From: Nostoc linckia NIES-25
GTDB lineage: Bacteria; Cyanobacteriota; Cyanobacteriia; Cyanobacteriales; Nostocaceae
Reading direction: 5' to 3'
NCBI RefSeq assembly: GCF_002368035.1
Contig: NZ_AP018222.1
Coordinates: forward strand, 4,519,534-4,583,533
Length of the DNA: 64,000 nt
The stretch's first letter is position 1. Every line of letters starts with the position of its first letter. Positions 26,361 to 33,771 of this stretch are shown in pieces. The position numbers were made by a program, and so were the translations under genes. The notes below the pieces were generated by a model. The model saw only the letters and a program-made list of their open reading frames with translations. It did no database searches and was not told the origin of the DNA.

Positions 26361-27242
26361 ATGTTCAATGCCACTGAAATTTTAATTGATGCCTTTGTAA
26401 ATCAAATTCGAGAAGGGTATCGTCGCACCTATGGCTGCTTCAAAAATGACTATCAGGACATTATTGCCTGGGCTGGTAGCATGGCTTTGGAAAACATTGC
26501 CAATAGCGACGCCCTTTACCATAATGTTGAACACACTGTCTTAGTTACCTTGGTAGGACAAGAAATTTTACGTGGCAAACACATCAGAGAAGGTGGTGTT
26601 TCCAGTGAAGATTGGCTGCATTTCATCATCTCCCTAGTCAGCCATGATATTGGCTACGTTAAAGGAGTTTGCCGACAAGACCGGGAAACAGCAGGCTTAT
26701 ATGCCACAGGTAAAAATGGCAGAATGATTTCGTTAGCTCCTGGGGCTTCTGATGCCAGCCTCACGCCATATCACGTCGATAGAGCGAAGCTGTTTATTGA
26801 TGAGCGTTTCGGGGGTCACAAGTTAATAGATGCGGATGCGATTAAAAGCAATATTGAATTAACTCGATTTCCGGTGCCTGCGGCAGAGGATCAGCAAGAT
26901 ACAAAGTGTTTTGCGGGATTAGTACGTGCTGCTGATTTGATTGGGCAATTAAGCGACCCACGTTACTTAAAGAAAATTAATTCTTTATTCTACGAGTTTG
27001 AAGAAACTGGCATGAATAAAGTCTTGGGGTATAAAACTCCTGCCGATTTACGTAAGAACTATGCGAAATTTTACTGGAATGGGGTATATCCCTATATCCA
27101 GGAAGGGCTGCATTATCTGTCGCTGACACAACAAGGAAAACAAATTCTGGCTAATCTCTACTCGAATGTGTTTGTTGTAGAACACGAAAGACAACAGGAA
27201 GAACAACAACGGTATTTAGAGGAGTTAAGAGTTAAGAGTTAA
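26361..27242 (+). CDS. HD-domain metal-dependent hydrolase
   Basis: This 293-residue protein has an HD-superfamily metal site: DALYHNVEHTVLVTL (first His pair) and ISLVSHDIGYVKG (the HD dyad), then PYHVDRAKLFIDERF and GLVRAADLIGQL with the late Asp. Cyanobacterial homologues are HD metal-dependent phosphohydrolases of unknown substrate. It is cytosolic with a helical Glu/Gln-rich C-terminus (EHERQQEEQQRYLEEL). The last residues and stop (LRVKS, TAA) are encoded by a GAGTTAA heptamer tract, so the C-terminus may be repeat-derived. Confidence 0.85.
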   Translation: MFNATEILIDAFVNQIREGYRRTYGCFKNDYQDIIAWAGSMALENIANSDALYHNVEHTVLVTLVGQEILRGKHIREGGVSSEDWLHFIISLVSHDIGYVKGVCRQDRETAGLYATGKNGRMISLAPGASDASLTPYHVDRAKLFIDERFGGHKLIDADAIKSNIELTRFPVPAAEDQQDTKCFAGLVRAADLIGQLSDPRYLKKINSLFYEFEETGMNKVLGYKTPADLRKNYAKFYWNGVYPYIQEGLHYLSLTQQGKQILANLYSNVFVVEHERQQEEQQRYLEELRVKS

Positions 27243-27248
27243 GAGTTA
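27219..27248. repeat. STRR tract (GAGTTAA) overlapping the HD gene 3' end
   Basis: Four tandem GAGTTAA heptamers run across the stop codon of the HD gene and supply its last four residues. Confidence 0.8.
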
Positions 27249-27258
27249 GAAGTAGAGA

Positions 27259-27406
27259 CGCGATTAATGAGCCAGCGCGTTGCGGGGGTTAACCCCGTTG
27301 TAGCGACTGGCGTCGCGTCTGTACAAGAGTTACGCGATTAATGAGCCAGCGCGTTGCGGGGGTTAACCCCGTTGTAGCGACTGGCGTCGCGTCTGTACAA
27401 GAGTTA
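27259..27406. repeat. Tandem 74-bp repeat with nested palindromes
   Basis: Two exact 74-bp units (27259-27332 and 27333-27406) begin CGCGATTAATGAGCCAGCGC. Each unit contains GGGGTTAACCCC as a central palindrome, GCCAG paired to CTGGC, and (for copy 1) an outer AGACGCGA/TCGCGTCT stem. The RNA would fold as nested hairpins. A related TAATCGCGTCTCTAC fragment is found at 20782-20796. Confidence 0.85.
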
Positions 27407-27497
27407 AGAATTATTAACCATGAATTATGATAAACATGAAAGTTTGATAAATCAGAACTCAGAACTTTTAACTCATAACTCATAACTTCTAACTACT

Positions 27498-28613
27498 ATG
27501 GATTGGTGGCGACGACTGAAGAAAAATCCTTTGGCACGATTTGGGGCAATTTTGCTGTTAATTTTCTACATAGCGGTAATTGCAGCCGATTTCATTGCCC
27601 CTTATGACCCATACGCCTCACAGCCTAATGGTTCATTGCTGCCACCAACTAAGGTACATTGGTTTTCTCAATCAGGGCAGTTTATTGGGCCTCATGTTTA
27701 TCCGACGACTCAGGGAGAGACGAATTTAGAAACAGGCGATCGCGAACTGATTGTAGACTTTAAAAAGCCCTCACCCTTGCGTCTATTTGTCTCTGGTGCA
27801 GAATACCGATTGTTGCAGCTAACTTTGCCACTACCCCCCAAGTGGGATGAAGTTACAATTTTTCCCGGAATTCCCTTGAATTGGCATTTGTTTGGCACAA
27901 CAAATGGCGTAAAATTTAACGTTTTAGGTACTGATGACCAAGGCCGCGACCAACTCAGTCGCTTGTTGTATGGCGGCCGCATCAGTATGTTTATCGGAAT
28001 TTTTGGCGTTGCTATTTCCTTTCCTCTCGGTTTGCTCATAGGTGGAATATCCGGCTACTTCGGAGGTTGGACAGATAGCATCATCATGCGCTTGGCAGAA
28101 GTGCTAATGACTTTCCCTAGTATTTATCTTTTGGTCACCTTGGGGGCAGTTTTGCCACCTGGGTTAAGCAGTACCCAGCGGTTTTTATTAATTGTGGTGA
28201 TTACTTCGGTTATTGGCTGGGCTGGTTTAGCACGGGTAATTCGCGGACAGGTACTGTCAATTAAAGAGCGAGAATTTGTGCAAGCCTCCCGTGCAATGGG
28301 CGGTAACCCGCTTTATATTATTGTCCGCCATGTTTTACCGCAAACGGCTACCTATGTAATTATCTCTGCTACTCTGGCAGTTCCCAGCTTTATTGGTGCA
28401 GAAGCGATATTGAGTCTGATTGGTTTGGGTATTCAACAACCAGACCCCTCTTGGGGCAATATGCTTTCTCTGGCTAGTAATGCTTCAATTATGGTTTTGC
28501 AACCTTGGTTAATTTGGCCGCCGGCTGTGTTGATTATTCTGACAGTGCTGGCATTCAACTTACTTGGCGATGGCTTGCGAGATGCATTAGACCCGCGCAG
28601 CTTACGGAGATAG
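27498..28613 (+). CDS. Oligopeptide-type ABC transporter permease (OppC/DppC-like)
   Basis: This 371-residue permease has an N-terminal helix (PLARFGAILLLIFYIAVIAA) followed by DFIAPYDPY, a large periplasmic loop (about residues 35-130), then the core: GTDDQGRDQLSRLLYGGRIS, GGISGYFGGWTDSIIMRLAE, the EAA-type cytoplasmic loop around REFVQASRAMGGNPLYIIVR, and ELLA-like IGLGIQQPDPSWGNML. These are hallmarks of OppC/DppC permeases of peptide/nickel-family importers. It is a single gene; its likely partners (OppB type at 41408-42433, binding protein at 42537-44189) lie far downstream on the other strand, and no ATPase is nearby. Confidence 0.92.
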   Translation: MDWWRRLKKNPLARFGAILLLIFYIAVIAADFIAPYDPYASQPNGSLLPPTKVHWFSQSGQFIGPHVYPTTQGETNLETGDRELIVDFKKPSPLRLFVSGAEYRLLQLTLPLPPKWDEVTIFPGIPLNWHLFGTTNGVKFNVLGTDDQGRDQLSRLLYGGRISMFIGIFGVAISFPLGLLIGGISGYFGGWTDSIIMRLAEVLMTFPSIYLLVTLGAVLPPGLSSTQRFLLIVVITSVIGWAGLARVIRGQVLSIKEREFVQASRAMGGNPLYIIVRHVLPQTATYVIISATLAVPSFIGAEAILSLIGLGIQQPDPSWGNMLSLASNASIMVLQPWLIWPPAVLIILTVLAFNLLGDGLRDALDPRSLRR

Positions 28614-28621
28614 GTTGTAAG

Positions 28622-28725
28622 AATAGCAAATGTAGTCGCCGAAATAGTAAATGCTGTCGCCGAAATAGTTTTTGCGATACCAAAATAGTTTTTGCGAGCA
28701 CTGAAATAAAAAATGCTGTCGCCGA
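28622..28725. repeat. 21-bp minisatellite, five units
   Basis: Five units of 20-21 bp (28622-28642, 28643-28663, 28664-28683, 28684-28704, 28705-28725) have consensus AATAGTAAATGCTGTCGCCGA-like; units 3 and 4 form a variant with GTTTTTGCGA. The array begins 8 bp after the OppC stop codon. Confidence 0.82.
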
Positions 28726-28763
28726 AACCATTTATAAAAATCTTTGTAACAGATGAATCGTCT

Positions 28764-28791
28764 GTAGGGGCACACAGCTGTGTGCCCCTAC
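28764..28791. repeat. 28-bp perfect palindrome, copy 1
   Basis: GTAGGGGCACACAG followed by its exact reverse complement. The same outer arms with a different centre occur at 33007-33034. Transcribed in either direction it would form a stable hairpin. Confidence 0.85.
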
Positions 28792-28840
28792 CGTAAAACC
28801 CAGCGGCGAAACAGTAATTTAGCTCACGCAGAGAGTAAGA

Positions 28841-28934
28841 CAGGACTTACGCAATATGTGACTGAAAACCTTATTCAAGCGTAGCGGTAATTCATGAATT
28901 ACCGCTACTTTCGTTATCTTTTGCGTAAGTCCTG
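28841..28934 (+). mobile_element. MITE, 94 bp, copy 1 with 5-bp TSD
   Basis: Terminal inverted repeats CAGGACTTACGCAA and TTGCGTAAGTCCTG bound a 94-bp non-coding element whose middle is a palindrome (GTAGCGGTAATTCA and its complement). It is flanked by a 5-bp direct repeat TAAGA (28836-28840 and 28935-28939), the signature of transposition. The reverse-complement copy at 32706-32799 differs at only two adjacent bases. No transposase is in the element, so it must be mobilised in trans. Confidence 0.9.
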
Positions 28935-28995
28935 TAAGAGTTGAGAAGGGTTGATTTTTGAATTTCATATTCAAATTCAGCAAGGCCAAATTTAC

Positions 28996-29964
28996 TTATG
29001 GCATTCTTACTTTTGACTTTTGACTTCCCCCAAGGGGCTGACGCTTCAGCACTCCTACTGTACCTAAAGCCCCCAGTGCCAACATTCCTAAAGCTGGCGA
29101 AGATTCTGGAACTGCTACTAATGCGGCTCCTGCTAAAATGCTGTGAGTGTATGCTGTGGGATGCAGCTGATCCCAGAATAAATATTGATTGGGGTCAGGA
29201 CAGGTAGTGAAACTCGTTGGGCTGGTTATTGTCAAGCACGCATCAGTAACATTTGTGAAACCGAATTCTGCCGGAGATGCAAGACCTCTATTAAATAAGG
29301 AATTAACATCAAAAAGGGTGACATGAAGATCTTCTTGCTGGTTCAAAGTATTGACACCCACAGCCAAGCTGGAGTTATGGGCGTTAGTTAAAGCAGTTAG
29401 TCCAGCAGAAACCGTTGGATTTTTATTGACGCTAGGAAGGGCACCTAAATTAGGTAAATTTACTACCAGAAAATTTTCGGCACCAACACTAGCAAGTGAT
29501 TTTACCGCAGTTATCAAATTATTGACTGGTTCAAGAGGGTTTGTTACCCCAGCACGGTAATCATTTGCACCAGCCCAAATTACGTATAGCGCCTTGTCGT
29601 CAGCTTGAGGATTAACTGTACTAAAGTTTGTTATCTGCTGAGCTAATCCTGGTAAATTTGGATTAACGGTGTTCAAAGTACCTGTGGTAGCACCACCAAA
29701 GGCAAAGTTAGTTAGTGTTATTCCCAAACTAGAAGATAAACCTTCTACCCAAACTGGGCCATTGGTAAAGCGTCCCTGAAAATACGGTGGACTGGGAGGA
29801 AATTCATCTCCTGTAGCCGCTTTAATGAAATTGTAAGTATTGCCAGTATCAACCAGGCTGTCACCAAAGGCGTAAATTTGACTAAAACTGGCCGCCGATG
29901 CTTTTAGTGAAAATACAAAAGAAGAAGATAATATAAATCCTGCGGCTAAAACTTGTTTTTTCAT
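28996..29964 (-). CDS. SGNH/GDSL esterase with PEP-CTERM-like tail
   Basis: This exported hydrolase has a signal peptide (MKKQVLAAGFILSSSFVFSL, cleavage near ASA-AS). Block I is YAFGDSLVDTGN (catalytic Ser), block III is WAGANDYR, and block V is DQLHPTAYTH (Asp and His). The C-terminus, VPESSPALGMLALGALGTVG then LKRQ, has the PEP-CTERM layout (Pro-Glu motif, hydrophobic helix, basic end) with PES in place of PEP, suggesting exosortase-type surface sorting. The final GGSQKSKVRMP comes from an ACTTTTG heptamer repeat at 29008-29025 and is probably extra. Start taken at internal ATG 29964, which begins the signal peptide. Confidence 0.9.
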   Translation of the reverse strand: MKKQVLAAGFILSSSFVFSLKASAASFSQIYAFGDSLVDTGNTYNFIKAATGDEFPPSPPYFQGRFTNGPVWVEGLSSSLGITLTNFAFGGATTGTLNTVNPNLPGLAQQITNFSTVNPQADDKALYVIWAGANDYRAGVTNPLEPVNNLITAVKSLASVGAENFLVVNLPNLGALPSVNKNPTVSAGLTALTNAHNSSLAVGVNTLNQQEDLHVTLFDVNSLFNRGLASPAEFGFTNVTDACLTITSPTSFTTCPDPNQYLFWDQLHPTAYTHSILAGAALVAVPESSPALGMLALGALGTVGVLKRQPLGGSQKSKVRMP

Positions 29965-30219
29965 GCTGATTATCATTAGTCTTTTTTACTAAATAGTTTA
30001 GAAATCTTGAAAAGTTATTTTAGGAGATGTACAATTTTAGATTGCCTCATTTTGAATGATAAATAATTGAGTAAGTCGGCAGGAAAAAAGAAAATTATCT
30101 CAAAATAAATACGCATAATATATCTACTGAAATGACCAAAAATATGGACGCTTATTTCAGTGAATTTATGATTAATTAGTATTTATCTTCCGCCTAAAGC
30201 TTCGATTTAATTAGGAAAT

Positions 30220-32235
30220 TTAGTCATTTATTTTGTTTGGACAGCTTTCTTTGGCTTGTTTTGGGAGTTGGTAATTGGGTTTGAGCTTCAAAGCTTCATC
30301 GAAGGCGGCGATCGCTTTTTCATTTTGCTGGAATTTACACAGGCTCAACCCTAAATAATACCAGACTTCAGCTTTTTGAGCATCACTTAGTTTGTGATGA
30401 TCTAGAAGGAAATAAAATTGCGCGATCGCTCGATCGTCTTGCTTTAGCGCTTGTAGTGCCATTCCTTTACCCCGTAAAGCCACAAAGTATTGAGGATTGT
30501 ATTTTATTGCCTGTTCATATGCTTCTAGAGAACGTTCGTATTCTTGTTTTCGGAATAATACCTTACCTTGATAGCTAAAAGCAATGGCTAATTCTTTAGC
30601 ATTTGTATTTTTCTGTTCAATTTTTGAAATTTCTTTTAAAAGGCCAATTGCTTGATTAATACTAGTAAGTGCTGCATCAGGTTTGTTGAGTGCTAATAGT
30701 GCTTCAGTTTGATTAATCCAGAATACAGGATCTTTGGAATTGAGTTTAATGGCTTTATCAAAAGCGGAGATTGCCTCATCATATTGTTTGAGGTTAAATA
30801 GCGCTTCTCCTTTGCAATTCCAAGCATAAACAGCTTCTGGATTAATAATAGTTGCTGTAGTGCATGATTCTAGCATCTGGCTGTAGTCTTTGAGTCCAGC
30901 TAGTGCATAGCCTCGGTTAGTCCAAGATTGGTAGTAGTTGCTATCAAATTTTAAAAGGTTGTTGTATTTGGCGATCGCTTGTTGATATTCTCCTTGCTGT
31001 AACAAACCATTACCTTGTTTGAAAATCATTTCTACTTGTAACCATCTAAATACACTCAACCCAAAAATAATCAAGCCAGAACCACAGACCATTAAACCAG
31101 CTATTCCTAGCAATGCCAAAAATCGTTTATTTAAACTGGATTTAGGTCGATTAATAGTATTGCTGATATGCCAATTATTATCTGGTGAAATAGTTGTTTT
31201 TGCTGATGATGCAGAAAGTATTTTCTCTAACTCCAGGTTTACCCAATTGCAATTAAAAACTGCTTGGTAAATACGGTTTGCAATTTTTAGCTTATCTTCT
31301 TGTTGAACTATCAATCCTATATGTAAAAGTTCTGCCTGTTCTCGACTATTGTTGACTGGTAATTCGCCCTCTTGCCAAATTTTTCGGTACAGTTTCAACA
31401 AAGATAAGGGATCGCATTGCTGATTGTAGATTATACTTTCACGTATGCTTTGCAAATACTCAGCAGTGATTTGAGTTTTCCAATTGTTAATGAAGTTCTT
31501 ATGTACTACTTGTTGGACTATTACTGCTTCTGCTCCTGCGGCAATATTATCTGGCCATTCCACAAGTAATTGACAAATTTGTTCGGTCAAATTGGGTTGT
31601 CCATCTGTCCAGATTTGGACTTCTGCTAGCAAAGCTTCCAGACAACTGGCTTTTTCTTCTAATTTTTTGAATAATTCTAGAGTAGTAGGGCTAAACAGTG
31701 TTAATGTTGCCGATTCCTGCTCTGCCGAATTGAAAGCAAAAGCTGAATACTGAATGGGGTTCGAGATTTTCAAATTGTTCTGTGACACTACGCTTTTCAA
31801 ATGTAATTGTTCTGTTTGGCTTGAGCTTTGATTCTTTAAAATTTCTTGTTGCTGGAGTTGGGATTCTAAAGCTAAATGCTCTAGAAAAAAATTAACTGTA
31901 GTCGGTTTCAGCCAACCTTTAAGTACTGCTAATTCCCCAAAGCGAAGTTTTTTGTATGCTTGTTCGGCAAGGATAGTTCTGATTTGCTGTTCATTTAATA
32001 GTCCAGCTTCTTTTAAATATTTGCCCAAAGGCTGTTTTGGTTTTTGCTCCAGTAACACTGGCCACTTGTCAGAGAAAAAATCAGCCGTTTCTTGTTTAAG
32101 CCATCCATGCAAAACTAGAATTTCACCAAGCTTCAAACCAGTAACTTTGGTCTGCTCTTTGAGAGCAATTTCTATCTGCTCAGATGAAATTAGGTCAGCC
32201 TGTTGTAAAACTTTACCAAGTGGCTTCATAATCAA
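30220..32235 (-). CDS. MshEN-like plus TPR membrane protein
   Basis: This 671-residue protein has two N-terminal repeats with the pattern PLGKVLQQADLISSEQIEIA (residues ~5-24) and PLGKYLKEAGLLNEQQIRTI (~69-88), each followed by LGEILVLHGWLK or FGELAVLKGWLK. This resembles the MshEN/GspE-N motif (RLGxxL..Gll..Q). After a polar central region (~120-370), one membrane segment FLALLGIAGLMVCGSGLIIF (about 377-396) leads to a C-terminal TPR array (for example YNPQYFVALRGKGMALQALK, AAFDEALKLKPNYQLP). It is likely a membrane-anchored scaffold or sensor. No kinase or ATPase domain is present. The 3' neighbour is the GDSL esterase. Confidence 0.85.
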   Translation of the reverse strand: MIMKPLGKVLQQADLISSEQIEIALKEQTKVTGLKLGEILVLHGWLKQETADFFSDKWPVLLEQKPKQPLGKYLKEAGLLNEQQIRTILAEQAYKKLRFGELAVLKGWLKPTTVNFFLEHLALESQLQQQEILKNQSSSQTEQLHLKSVVSQNNLKISNPIQYSAFAFNSAEQESATLTLFSPTTLELFKKLEEKASCLEALLAEVQIWTDGQPNLTEQICQLLVEWPDNIAAGAEAVIVQQVVHKNFINNWKTQITAEYLQSIRESIIYNQQCDPLSLLKLYRKIWQEGELPVNNSREQAELLHIGLIVQQEDKLKIANRIYQAVFNCNWVNLELEKILSASSAKTTISPDNNWHISNTINRPKSSLNKRFLALLGIAGLMVCGSGLIIFGLSVFRWLQVEMIFKQGNGLLQQGEYQQAIAKYNNLLKFDSNYYQSWTNRGYALAGLKDYSQMLESCTTATIINPEAVYAWNCKGEALFNLKQYDEAISAFDKAIKLNSKDPVFWINQTEALLALNKPDAALTSINQAIGLLKEISKIEQKNTNAKELAIAFSYQGKVLFRKQEYERSLEAYEQAIKYNPQYFVALRGKGMALQALKQDDRAIAQFYFLLDHHKLSDAQKAEVWYYLGLSLCKFQQNEKAIAAFDEALKLKPNYQLPKQAKESCPNKIND

Positions 32236-32705
32236 AAAAATATTATATTTAGTTATGAAGGTAGCAAAACAAATTATTTTTTTGAGTTATCAAAAGTCAA
32301 TTTTCTTATTCATGTAACAATTCTTACCTTTTATATAAATATCTTTAAGTAGGCAGGTGCAAATAAACAAATCTAACTGTTGAAGGCTCAAGTTTCTTAG
32401 AGAAGATAAGCTTGAGGCACTGCTCGACTAGGTTTTGGCGGTTTCAGCACCGTCTGATGCTTCAAAACTTCTCTTGCGTCGGCTCAGCCAAGGCAAGAGA
32501 CTTTGCGCTTTGTCCTTTGCCATTGGTCAAGGTTTCAAGTGTAGTTCTGTTTATTTTCACCGACTTACTTAGATGATTAGTTGTGTTAGTATTTTATATC
32601 AGGACTTACGATGATATAAATATATACTTAATTTACTTAATTTTTATAATAATAATTAACAGTAACTTAACTCTCTAAGTCAAGTCTGGCAAGATTTATA
32701 GTTTT

Positions 32706-32799
32706 CAGGACTTACGCAAAAGATAACGAAAGTAGCGGTAATTCATGAATTACCGCTACGCAAGAATAAGGTTTTCAGTCACATATTGCGTAAGTCCTG
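32706..32799 (-). mobile_element. MITE, 94 bp, copy 2 with 5-bp TSD
   Basis: This is the reverse complement of the element at 28841-28934 with 92 of 94 bases identical. It has the same terminal repeats (CAGGACTTACGCAA), and is flanked by GTTTT on both sides (32701-32705 and 32800-32804), a different target duplication from copy 1. Two independent insertions are therefore shown. Confidence 0.9.
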
Positions 32800-33006
32800 G
32801 TTTTAATAGAAATTGAATAGACTTGATTTAAGTTTTGTATCATTTATTTACTAAACTAAAGTTTATTTCCCAAATTTAAGAGACTCCCCACGGCAGTGGA
32901 TATTAAGCCCAAAAACCTCGATAAAATTTAACTAAATAAATTTCTTAAGTTGCTAACTTTTGGCGATCGCTATAGCAGTTCCCAATCACATGAGGTAAAT
33001 AAATTT

Positions 33007-33034
33007 GTAGGGGCGCATAGCTATGCGCCCCTAC
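33007..33034. repeat. 28-bp perfect palindrome, copy 2
   Basis: GTAGGGGCGCATAG followed by its exact complement. Compared with copy 1 (28764-28791), several arm bases have changed together with their partners so the pairing is kept. Confidence 0.85.
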
Positions 33035-33115
33035 CTTGTACCTCACGCTTATCGACAAATGCCATATCATCTAGCCAACGCCTATACAGCCCGATTTTTT
33101 CCGATTTTATAAAAC

Positions 33116-33634
33116 TTAAAATGGCCACCAAAAAGGTTTGGTGTTAGTGTAAGTACGGCTAAGAGTCCGGCTATCGGAAGGCTTTCCTTGCTTAAAATCG
33201 CTACCCAACATTTCGTATAAAGCTTGAGAAGGGTTATCAACTGGTTTGAGAATAAATAAAACTTTAGCGTTGTAATGATTGCAACCAATACCTCTGCGTT
33301 CTACTGCACACACAACAGATTGCTGGTTTAGGCGATCGGCGGTTAAATATTCAGAACCGCCCATATCATAAATACTCTGTAAACTTTTAGCTGTGTTCTG
33401 GCAATTTTGCACGCCATTCAGCGCAGAAAAATATTTTGGAAGGAAATTTAACATGATGTAATTTTTAACACTTCCGTCTTTTTCTAAACTCAAAATCACT
33501 TTTGGTGTAGTGGCGTTAGTCTTGCAGGTTACTTCTACGCTATTAGCTCTACTAGGCACAGAGACTGCTAATATAGCACCCAGAGCTAATATTGGGGCTG
33601 TTGCCATAGTTGCCCAAGACTGCAAGTTGTTCAT
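33116..33634 (-). CDS. COP23-type secreted protein
   Basis: From ATG 33634 (internal Met of a longer frame, with GAAAGGTG upstream) the product is about 172 residues with a signal peptide (WATMATAPILALGAILAV, cleavage near SRANS). The mature part has VTCKTNATTPKVILSLEKDG, NCQNTAKSLQSIYDMGGSEY, a cysteine pair in VVCAVERRGIGCNHYN, and VLFILKPVDNPSQALYEML. This is the COP23 (circadian oscillating polypeptide) domain pattern known from cyanobacteria. Probably periplasmic or membrane-associated; function unclear. It is divergent from the two-partner secretion locus. Confidence 0.83.
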   Translation of the reverse strand: MNNLQSWATMATAPILALGAILAVSVPSRANSVEVTCKTNATTPKVILSLEKDGSVKNYIMLNFLPKYFSALNGVQNCQNTAKSLQSIYDMGGSEYLTADRLNQQSVVCAVERRGIGCNHYNAKVLFILKPVDNPSQALYEMLGSDFKQGKPSDSRTLSRTYTNTKPFWWPF

Positions 33635-33771
33635 ATTACTTAAACACCTTTCTTGACCAAAATTTAGGCTCGAATATAAACTCAATAATATCATTTTTAG
33701 TTAAATGTACTTAAATTCAGCTAAAAAACATTTAAGTAATTTTTCGTTTTGGGTGATTTACCCCGTGTAAA

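Larger units (their letters stand above)
28614..28995. other. Intergenic region with minisatellite, palindrome and MITE
   Basis: No gene. It holds the 21-bp tandem repeat (28622-28725), a 28-bp palindrome (28764-28791) and a 94-bp MITE (28841-28934), each listed separately. Confidence 0.8.
32236..33115. other. Long intergenic region with MITE and palindrome
   Basis: No coding-like ORF. It holds a second MITE (32706-32799), a 28-bp palindrome (33007-33034), and a partial MITE-like end (ATCAGGACTTACGATGAT near 32600) without a second terminus. The stretch 32420-32530 (AGGTTTTGGCGGTTTCAGCACC and CTTCTCTTGCGTCGGCTCAG) has scattered short palindromes but nothing that could be named. Confidence 0.6.

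Noticed and set aside
32595..32615. A third MITE end (CAGGACTTACGATGAT)
   Set aside because: Only about 11 bases of the terminal repeat are present, no matching second end was found within 300 bp, so it is at best a remnant.
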